NCBI GenBank assembly: GCA_910586005.1
Contig: CAJUHG010000035.1
Location: 1-30,094, forward strand
Source: an uncultured Lachnospiraceae bacterium
GTDB taxonomy: Bacteria; Bacillota; Clostridia; Lachnospirales; Lachnospiraceae
Direction of reading: 5' to 3'
DNA: 30,094 nt
Of this stretch, positions 22,848 through 29,700 are shown piece after piece. The notes beneath the pieces were generated by a model. That model searched no databases. It was not told the origin of the DNA and saw nothing but the letters and a program-made list of their open reading frames with translations. Within the stretch, counting starts at the first letter, position 1; the number at the start of each line of letters is the position of its first letter. Made by a program: the position numbers and the translations under genes.

Positions 22848-23414
22848 CTACAACATTCCTATTAAATCCAAACTAGGACTTATTGTTTCCTCACCAGGTT
22901 GCCATTTTGCAGGACATACTTGATCTCCATGTTCCTCTACAAATTTTGCAGCTTGCACTTTTCTAAGCAGCTCTTTGGCATTTCTTCCAATTCCCATATC
23001 ATGAATTTCATAGGCTTTCACTTGTCCTTTTGGATTTAAAATAAAAGTTCCACGTAACGCTTGTCCTTCTTCTTCCACTAATACTCCAAATTGTTTTGCT
23101 AATACACCTGCTGGATCTGCCAACATTACATAGGAAATCTTCTTAATGGTATCAGAAGCATCTGCCCATGCCTTGTGCACAAAATGAGTATCTTCTGACA
23201 CAGAATAAATTTCACAATTTTCCTCTTTAAACTGTTCATAATGTTCTGCTAAATCCCCCAACTCTGTAGGGCATACAAAGGTAAAATCAGCTGGATAAAA
23301 AAATAAAACAGACCAATGTCCTTTTAAATCTTCTTGGGTGATCTCCACAAATTCTCCTTTACAAAATGCAGATACTTTAAAGGATTCTATCTGTTTATTA
23401 ATTAAATTTTCCAT
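22848..23414 (-). CDS. ahpC: Alkyl hydroperoxide reductase subunit C (2-Cys peroxiredoxin)
   Basis: Reduces hydrogen peroxide and organic peroxides. The 188-residue typical 2-Cys peroxiredoxin has peroxidatic Cys48 in FYPADFTFVCPTEL and resolving Cys167 in GDQVCPAKW, plus RGTFILNPKG. The ATG at 23412-23414 is used because AAAGGAG sits 7 nt upstream and MENLINKQIESFKV is the normal N-terminus; the frame is open for ten more codons without a site. A good promoter lies about 130 bp upstream. It is followed 8 bp later by the AhpF-domain protein. No PerR-type palindrome (TTATAATNATTATAA) is evident upstream. Confidence 0.96.
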   Translation of the reverse strand: MENLINKQIESFKVSAFCKGEFVEITQEDLKGHWSVLFFYPADFTFVCPTELGDLAEHYEQFKEENCEIYSVSEDTHFVHKAWADASDTIKKISYVMLADPAGVLAKQFGVLVEEEGQALRGTFILNPKGQVKAYEIHDMGIGRNAKELLRKVQAAKFVEEHGDQVCPAKWQPGEETISPSLDLIGML

Positions 23415-23519
23415 ACAAAACTCCTTTCTATTATCTGGAATCATCTATTTATAAAATAGCTTTGACAAATGGCAAGGGTTATAGATAAAAAATACTTTGC
23501 TTAGTATATGCCTCACCAT

Positions 23520-23537
23520 AGGAACACAGAAGGTGTT
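23520..23537. promoter_or_regulatory. Hairpin at the 5' end of the ahpC leader
   Basis: GAACAC and GTGTTC pair around a 5-nt loop (minus strand GAACACC-TTCT-GTGTTC). It falls just after the predicted start site of the ahpC transcript and may stabilise the mRNA. Confidence 0.4.
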
Positions 23538-23546
23538 CTTAAATTG

Positions 23547-23575
23547 ATTATAACTTTTGAAAATTACAAAATCAA
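23547..23575 (-). promoter_or_regulatory. ahpC promoter
   Basis: Minus-strand TTGATT (23570-23575), 17-bp spacer, perfect TATAAT (23547-23552). The leader to the ahpC start is about 125 nt. Confidence 0.75.
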
Positions 23576-23668
23576 CTTAATATTACAAACAAAACTATAA
23601 AACTCTTATACATTTTATATGAAATGTCAAAAATTCCCTGTTTATTTGAATATTTCTAACTTTTTATC

Positions 23669-23697
23669 TTGCAATTATTTTTATGAAACGTTATAAT
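23669..23697 (+). promoter_or_regulatory. Promoter of the Cys-repeat peptide gene
   Basis: TTGCAA (23669-23674), 17-bp spacer, perfect TATAAT (23692-23697). The leader is about 57 nt. It diverges from the ahpC promoter, with about 95 bp between the two -35 boxes. Confidence 0.8.
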
Positions 23698-23760
23698 ACA
23701 AACACAAATAGCATGTGATCTTAACTGAAAATCTATATAGATTGGATAGGAGGAAACATT

Positions 23761-23961
23761 ATGAAAAAGGAAGAAAATTTAAATATTACAAATATGAATG
23801 GTGTTAGTACAGATGACGATACTACTTGTGCTTTAAATGACATGAACTGTGTGGAGAACAAAGAATCTACCTGTAGCTTTACAGATATGAACTGTACTAG
23901 TTCAGATGAAGAGACTACTTGTAGTTTTACAGATATGAATTGTACAGGCGAGAATAAATAA
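23761..23961 (+). CDS. 66-residue acidic peptide with three Cys-x6-Cys repeats (candidate modified-peptide precursor)
   Basis: Not recognised as a known named family. The ATG has ATAGGAGG 7 nt upstream and the gene has its own consensus promoter and terminator, so expression is very likely. After a Cys-free start (MKKEENLNITNMNGVSTDDD) come three repeats: TCALNDMNC, TCSFTDMNC and TCSFTDMNC, joined by short acidic linkers, about 15-16 residues apart. Each repeat has Cys-x3-Asp and then Met-Asn-Cys; NITNMNG near the start looks like a Cys-less ancestral unit. Six cysteines, strong acidity and absence of a hydrophobic signal suggest a cytoplasmic peptide. Cys-x3-Asp runs recall thioether-bridged ranthipeptide precursors, but no radical-SAM enzyme or transporter is in the window. 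A metal-binding or redox-buffer peptide is the main alternative, in keeping with the divergent ahpC. Confidence 0.85.
   Translation: MKKEENLNITNMNGVSTDDDTTCALNDMNCVENKESTCSFTDMNCTSSDEETTCSFTDMNCTGENK
23827..23944 (+). repeat. In-frame coding repeats of the Cys-repeat peptide
   Basis: Units begin at 23827, 23872 and 23920 (periods 45 and 48 bp). The last two share 25 bp with only two third-position differences, so they arose by fairly recent duplication while the protein sequence was kept. Confidence 0.85.
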
Positions 23962-24064
23962 AAGGATATAAATAATATTTACAATATTTTTTACTTCTTG
24001 TTGAAATAATAAAAATCTAAATATTCTTAGAGATTATTACATAATAATTTTGCCCACTCTCTTT

Positions 24065-24104
24065 AGACCAGGATTCTACTTTTGCAGAACTTCTGGTCTT
24101 TTCC
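24065..24104 (+). terminator. Terminator of the Cys-repeat peptide gene
   Basis: AGACCAG (24065-24071) pairs with CTGGTCT (24093-24099), with TTCT/AGAA pairing further in, followed by TTTTCCTT. It lies about 100 nt beyond the stop. Confidence 0.7.
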
Positions 24105-24181
24105 TTAAAGAATTTTTTATTCTCCAAATATTTGTGACTGATATTCCTTTGGTTACATTCCTACTTGTCTAGTAAAAAATA

Positions 24182-24210
24182 TTGAAAAGTCAACTACAAT
24201 AGGATATACT
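24182..24210 (+). promoter_or_regulatory. Promoter of the 86-residue hypothetical gene
   Basis: TTGAAA (24182-24187), 17-bp spacer, TATACT (24205-24210); leader of about 40 nt. Confidence 0.75.
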
Positions 24211-24255
24211 TTTCTGAAAAAGATACAAATAGACCTCTTATGAAAGGAATAGCAC

Positions 24256-24516
24256 ATGCGAATCTGGTTTAAAATATGGAAAGACAATCATCTTCTTAAA
24301 GATACTGTTATTACAAATAAAAGTAGCGATAGCCGCACCCATAAAATTTTTTCTGCTTTAGAACAAGCCTGTTATGAACTTGATTTAAGTAAGCCAATCT
24401 GGCTAGACACTACCATTACAGATTTTAAATATCATAATAAAGCACGTTTTTATCAAGATAATTTTGTTGAAACGATTGACTTTGATTTTCTAGAAATACA
24501 AGTGATAGAAGAATAA
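24256..24516 (+). CDS. Conserved-looking hypothetical protein, 86 residues
   Basis: A small soluble protein with mixed charge: MRIWFKIWKDNHLLKDTVI, a helical centre THKIFSALEQACYELDLSKPIWLD, and an acidic C-terminus ending DFDFLEIQVIEE. There is no cysteine motif, signal peptide or membrane segment. I have the impression of similar proteins in other Clostridia but know no function. The start has an AAAGGAA site; its own promoter lies 46 bp upstream and a hairpin follows 20 bp after the stop, so it is a stand-alone transcript. It follows the Cys-repeat peptide gene in the same direction, separated by a terminator, which argues against an operon. Confidence 0.75.
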   Translation: MRIWFKIWKDNHLLKDTVITNKSSDSRTHKIFSALEQACYELDLSKPIWLDTTITDFKYHNKARFYQDNFVETIDFDFLEIQVIEE

Positions 24517-24536
24517 AATATTTTTTGAAAGAATAT

Positions 24537-24574
24537 GACCTTAATCCATTTTTAAACACAAATAGATTAAGGCC
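24537..24574. terminator. Hairpin between convergent genes
   Basis: Positions 24537-24551 (GACCTTAATCCATTT) pair with 24560-24574 with two imperfect positions that become G-U pairs in minus-strand RNA. T-runs are poor on both sides, so terminator function in either direction is only probable. Confidence 0.5.
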
Positions 24575-24641
24575 ATAAAATTAACGCTTTTCACAACATC
24601 TATTTTCTCTTATTTTAAATGTCTGATAAAAAATAATATAA

Positions 24642-24773
24642 TTAATATTCCAGCAGTTTTGCAGCATATTTCTCTGGAAGAATGGTATACTTTTTATATT
24701 CATTAGTATTTGGAGTTGTACCTGCAAAATATTGATTATAAAATTCTTCTGGGCATCTGTATAAGAACAATTC
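24642..24773 (-). pseudogene. C-terminal remnant of an unrecognised protein
   Basis: About 43 codons are open on the minus strand to a TAA at 24642-24644, with natural-looking protein sequence (RCPEEFYNQYFAGTTPNTNE, then YTILPEKYAAKLLEY). There is an in-frame stop just upstream and no start. An ATG with a few codons lies in another frame immediately before it, so a frameshifted small gene is possible. The family is not recognised. Confidence 0.45.
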
Positions 24774-24793
24774 TCATTGATTCTTACACTATC

Positions 24794-25576
24794 TTAGAAA
24801 ATTCTTCTCTGCCGATTTACTTCATACATCAGTAGTGCAGTGGCAACTGCCGCATTTAAAGATTCCACCCTTCCTTCCATAGGAATTTTAATCCAAGTAT
24901 CTGCCAACTTAGAAATCTCAGGACTCAGTCCATTTCCTTCATTTCCAATTAGAAATCCAGTCGCTTTTCTATAATTGGGCTGCTCATAAGATATAGTTCC
25001 CTTCAAATGTGCCGCATACATTGAAACACCTTTCTCTTTTAAATACTCAATTGTTTCTGGCAAATCAGCCGTAATATAAAAAGGTACTCGATACAGAGAT
25101 CCCATTGTTGCACGAATGGTTTTGGGATGAAAAATATCTACGGTAGTTTTATTCATAATAATGCCTGTAATACCTGCCCCTTCCCCTGTTCTTATGATAG
25201 TTCCTAGATTTCCAGGATCTTGAATACTTTCTAATATCAATAAATGAGAATTTGAGAAATTCTCCCATAAATTTTCCATAGTATATTCTGGCATTTTTAC
25301 TAAACATAAAATTCCCTGTGGTGTCTTTGTATCACTGATAATCTGAAACACATGATCTGCCACAATTTCATAAGAATATCTCTGAAGTCTTTGACAATTC
25401 TGTTCTTCTAATAAAAAAGATTCAGAAACATACATAGCTACAATATCTTCTTTTGGTGCTTCCATGCACATTTTTATTCCTTCTACCACAAAAACCCGCT
25501 GTTCATAGCGGGTCTTTGCTTTTCTATTTAACTGCATGACACGTTTCATCTGCTGATTTGCAGAACTTGTTATCAT
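24794..25576 (-). CDS. SpoU/TrmH-family RNA 2'-O-methyltransferase
   Basis: A SPOUT-class methyltransferase of 260 residues that probably methylates a ribose in 23S rRNA or tRNA using S-adenosylmethionine. The N-terminal substrate-binding domain (about 15-95: RKAKTRYEQRVFVVEGIKM) precedes the three SpoU motifs: LESIQDPGNLGTIIRTGEGA, FLIGNEGNGLSPE and IPMEGRVESLNAAVATALLMYE, which form the trefoil knot. The ATG at 25574-25576 is used; a GTG seven codons upstream overlaps the pfkA stop. GAGGG lies about 10 nt before the chosen start. It follows pfkA by 13 bp, so it probably belongs to the dnaE-pfkA transcript. RlmB-like and TrmH-like roles cannot be separated here. Confidence 0.9.
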   Translation of the reverse strand: MITSSANQQMKRVMQLNRKAKTRYEQRVFVVEGIKMCMEAPKEDIVAMYVSESFLLEEQNCQRLQRYSYEIVADHVFQIISDTKTPQGILCLVKMPEYTMENLWENFSNSHLLILESIQDPGNLGTIIRTGEGAGITGIIMNKTTVDIFHPKTIRATMGSLYRVPFYITADLPETIEYLKEKGVSMYAAHLKGTISYEQPNYRKATGFLIGNEGNGLSPEISKLADTWIKIPMEGRVESLNAAVATALLMYEVNRQRRIF

Positions 25577-25589
25577 AATTATAATCCCT

Positions 25590-26564
25590 CTAAACACTTA
25601 AATTTTTGCAAATCTGGAATTGATATTCTGGAATTTCCTTCTTCATAGACAAAGCTTCATCAATATCAAAATCAACAAAATCTCCATGACGATATCCTAC
25701 CACACGATTGGACTTTCCTTGACATAACAAATCCACAGCGTAAGCTCCCATAATAGAAGCATATACCCTGTCTTTACAAGTGGGGCTTCCTCCACGCTGC
25801 ATGTGTCCTAAAATAGTTGCACGTGTTTCTAGACCAGTAGCAGCCTCAATACGTTTTGCCATGCTTTCAGAATGTCCAACACCTTCTGCATTGATGATAA
25901 TATGATGCTTTTTTCCACGTTTACGATTTGCAATAATGTTATTTACCAACTTTTGCTCATCATAATCATATTTTTCTGGTAACAAAATATCTTCTGCTCC
26001 ATTGGCAATACCGCACCACAGCGCAATATATCCTGCTCCACGTCCCATAACTTCTATAATAGAACATCTTTCATGAGAAGTAGATGTATCACGCACTTTA
26101 TCAATTGCTTCCATTGCGGTATTTACTGCTGTATCAAATCCAATGGTATACTCTGTACATGCAATATCCAAGTCAATGGTTCCAGGAATACCAATTGTAT
26201 TAATTCCAAGAGCCGCTAACTTTTGTGCACCTTTAAAAGAACCATCTCCTCCAATTACAATCATGCCATCAATTCCATGCTTCCTGCAAATTTCAGCACC
26301 TAATTGTTGACCTTCTGGTGTTGTAAATTCCATACATCTTGCTGTTTGTAAAATAGTACCACCTTGTTGAATGGTATTTGAAACATTCTTTGCTTCCATA
26401 TCAATAATTTCTTCTTGAAGCAGTCCAGCATATCCTCTTTTAATTCCCTTTACCTTCTTACCTTTTGCAATCGTTTCGCGCACAACTGCACGAATTGCAG
26501 CATTCATTCCTGGTGCATCCCCGCCACTCGTAAGTACACCAATTGTCTGAATTTCATTTGCCAT
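25590..26564 (-). CDS. pfkA: ATP-dependent 6-phosphofructokinase
   Basis: Phosphorylates fructose-6-phosphate to fructose-1,6-bisphosphate. The 324-residue protein has GVLTSGGDAPGMNAAIRAVV (9-28), the ATP-type nucleotide motif GGDGS (105-109, Gly108 rather than the Asp of pyrophosphate-dependent enzymes), PGTID (127-131), TIGFDTAVNTAMEAIDKVRDT, EVMGRGAGYIAL and the allosteric-interface segment GHMQRGGSPT. The conserved TIDND catalytic motif reads TIDLD here (Leu132), followed by CTEYT in place of GTDYT; both aspartates are kept. ATG with AGGAGG. It lies downstream of dnaE, an arrangement seen in other Firmicutes. Confidence 0.96.
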   Translation of the reverse strand: MANEIQTIGVLTSGGDAPGMNAAIRAVVRETIAKGKKVKGIKRGYAGLLQEEIIDMEAKNVSNTIQQGGTILQTARCMEFTTPEGQQLGAEICRKHGIDGMIVIGGDGSFKGAQKLAALGINTIGIPGTIDLDIACTEYTIGFDTAVNTAMEAIDKVRDTSTSHERCSIIEVMGRGAGYIALWCGIANGAEDILLPEKYDYDEQKLVNNIIANRKRGKKHHIIINAEGVGHSESMAKRIEAATGLETRATILGHMQRGGSPTCKDRVYASIMGAYAVDLLCQGKSNRVVGYRHGDFVDFDIDEALSMKKEIPEYQFQICKNLSV

Positions 26565-26622
26565 AACTGTTCCTCCTATTTTTTATTCTAAATTTATCTT
26601 TATTCCCATAAGTAATACCCTC

Positions 26623-26702
26623 TCCCATTATGCCATGCGGCGTGTCACAAGGTATACCCTCTGGGGCATCCCATTATGCCATGCGGCGTGTCACAAGGTA
26701 TA
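26623..26702. repeat. Two-copy 34-bp direct repeat between dnaE and pfkA
   Basis: The unit TCCCATTATGCC...AAGGTATA occurs at 26623-26656 and again, identically, at 26669-26702 (period 46 bp). The 12-bp linker CCCTCTGGGGCA also appears in shortened form just before copy 1. The unit is clearly richer in G and C than its surroundings and contains GCC-ATGC-GGC. It looks like an intergenic repeat family. Confidence 0.85.
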
Positions 26703-26736
26703 ACATTTTGCATGATTTCCTTTAATCTATTACATT

Positions 26737-29700
26737 TTAATATCTTTTTGTAAGATTTTCAATGCTCTTTTCCTTAACTTTTACATTTTTTTCCCCCAAA
26801 AAATCAGATAGTTTATGGAGCATTTCAGATGTAACACAAATATTGCAACTCTTAGGCAACCTTTTTATTTGCTTTTCTATGGAAATATAGATAATAATAT
26901 TGTCATTTCCATCACTTCCACCACTTTTTTCCAATAACTCCATCAACTTGTTTTGTTTTTTCTGATATTCCTCCCTCGTGTCAAACTGCAACCAAAGCTC
27001 TCTCTTAGCATCCTTAAAGGAATACATTTTTTCACAAATCAACTTTCCATTTTTTTCTTCTTCTGTAGAAACATGTCCCCGAACAAAGACTTTTTCATCT
27101 ACATTTAAAAGTTTGTCATTTTTTTCATAATCTTTTGGAAAAATAACAACTTCTAGAGTACCAACTAAATCTTCTAAGGTTATAAAAGCCATAATCTGAT
27201 TGCGTTTTGTATATTTTATAGTTTTTTTCACAATCATCCCACCGACCATAGCCATTTCTCCTTCTTTTACTTTTGTCTGTCCTGTTTCTTCATCTAAAAG
27301 AAAATCTGTTGTGACTCTTGTAATGTTCTTTCTCAACTTTTCCTCATACTCTTCTAAGGGATGTCCACTAACATAAATTCCAAGCACTTCTTTTTCAAAT
27401 GCAAGATATTCCTCTTTGGAATATTCCCCCACTTCTGGCATTTTTATATCAAAGTTTGATTTCTCCTCTGGTGCAAAATCAAATAAGGTCATCTGACCTA
27501 TCATAGTATTTTTCTTTTCTCGAGTAATACCTTCCATGATTTCTGCATATACCATCATACTTTGTTTTCTGGTGGCTCCAAGGTTATCTAAAGCTCCTGA
27601 CTTAATCAGATTTTCTACTACTCTTTTATTGATTTCTTTCTCTGCCATACGCGTAAGAAAATCTGTTAGATTAATAAATTTTCCTCTTTCCTTTCGCTCT
27701 TCACAAAGATTTTTAATAAATGTATGGCTAACACTTTTAATTGCTGAAAGACCATAGCGGATAGCACCTTCTGATACAGAAAAATTACTTTCTCCTTCAT
27801 TGACACTAGGGGGGAGCAATTTAAGTCCCATTTGCCTACAAGAAAGAATATACTCTGATATTTTTCCTACATTTCCCATAACAGAACTCATTAAGGAAGC
27901 CATATATTCCAGTGGATAATAATATTTTAAATATGCTGTTTGATATGCTACTACTGCATAAGCAGCAGCATGAGATTTATTAAAAGCATACTTTGCAAAA
28001 TCAATCATCTCATCATAAATCTTATTTGCAATTTTTTCATCAATGCCATTGTTTACACACCCTAAAACTCCTTCTTCGGGATTCCCATATACAAAATTTT
28101 TTCGCTCTTTTTCCATTACAGATGCTTTTTTCTTAGACATGGCTCGCCGCACCAAATCACTACGCCCCAACGTATATCCTGCTAAATCTCTTACAATCTG
28201 CATTACTTGTTCTTGATAGACAATACACCCATAAGTAGGTGCAAGAATTGGTTCTAATTGAGGACAATCATAAGTTACTGTATCATGATTATTTTTTCCT
28301 TGAATATAAGCTGGAATAAAATCCATAGGTCCAGGACGATACAAAGAAATTCCTGCAATAATATCCTCTAAACTCTGAGGCTTTAACTCTTTCATAAAGT
28401 TTTTCATTCCAGCACTTTCTAACTGAAAAACACCATCTGTCTTTCCAGTTCCAAGAGAATCCAAAACTACTTTATCATTAAAATCAATATTGTCAATATC
28501 TAGTTGTAGCTTTCTATTATTTTGAATAAGTTTTACTGCATTCTGCAACACAGTCAAATTTCGCAAGCCTAAAAAGTCCATTTTCAAAAGCCCTAATTCT
28601 TCTAAGGTGGTCATAGTAAATTGTGTGATAATCGCACCATCAGCTCCTCTTGACAATGGAACAAATTCATCTACTTCTTTTGAACTAATCACCACTCCTG
28701 CAGCATGCATAGAAGTATGTCTTGGCAATCCTTCTAAACGCCTTGACATATCAATTAATCTTTTTATACTTTCATCCTTTTCATATAAAGTATGCAATTC
28801 CCTATTCATATCTAAGGCTTTATCAATTGTAATTCCAAGCTCTTCAGGAATCTGCTTTGCAATATTGTCTACAAAAGCGTAAGGCAAATCCATAACTCTT
28901 CCTACATCTCTAATTACCCCTCTTGCTGCTAGAGTACCAAAGGTAACAATTTGTACCACGCGATCTTTTCCATATTTTTTACTGACATAATCAATCACTT
29001 CTTGTCTACGCTCAACACAAAAGTCAATATCAATATCTGGCATAGTCACACGCTCTGGATTTAGAAAACGCTCAAAAATTAAATTGTAACGAAGAGGGTC
29101 GATATTTGTAATTGCTAAGGTATATGCAACAATAGAACCAGCAGCACTTCCACGTCCAGGACCTACTGCAATGTCTTGTTCTCTTGCAAATCGAATAAAA
29201 TCCCATACAATTAAGAAATAATCTACATATCCCATTTGCTTGATAATATCAAGTTCATACTGAAGTTGTGATTTCAATTCCTCTATACTAATTTCTTTTT
29301 CTTTTCCCAGAATAACTACCTTACCATTTTCAGAAGGATATCTCTGTTCTAACCCCTCATAACATAATTTATTTAAATATTCCCAAGAAGTATATCCATC
29401 TGGCACATCAAATTGGGGCAATTTTGTAACTCCAAATTCAATTTCCACTTGACACCTATCTGCAATTTTCTGAGTATTTTCTAGTGCTTCTAATGCATAA
29501 GGAAACAATTCTCTCATCTGTTCCTCAGACTTTACAAAAAACTGTCCTCCCTCATATCGCATACGTTTTTCATCAGATAATTTTTTCCCTGTCTGAATGC
29601 ATAATAAAATATCATGAGAATCCACATCTGTTTCATAGGTATAGTGAACATCATTTGTAGCAACCAAGGGAATATTTGTATCTTGACTTAAACGCAAGAG

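Noticed and set aside
23445..23760. PerR or cre-type operator near ahpC
   Set aside because: No stretch close to TTATAATNATTATAA was found on either strand, and no convincing cre match.
23761..23961. Identity as a SCIFF (six cysteines in forty-five) ranthipeptide precursor
   Set aside because: It has six cysteines, but the regular TCxxxDMNC repeats, the spacing and the absence of a neighbouring radical-SAM maturase do not fit SCIFF.
26623..26702. A CRISPR array
   Set aside because: Only two full units with a 12-bp linker that is itself partly repeated; no further units and no cas genes.
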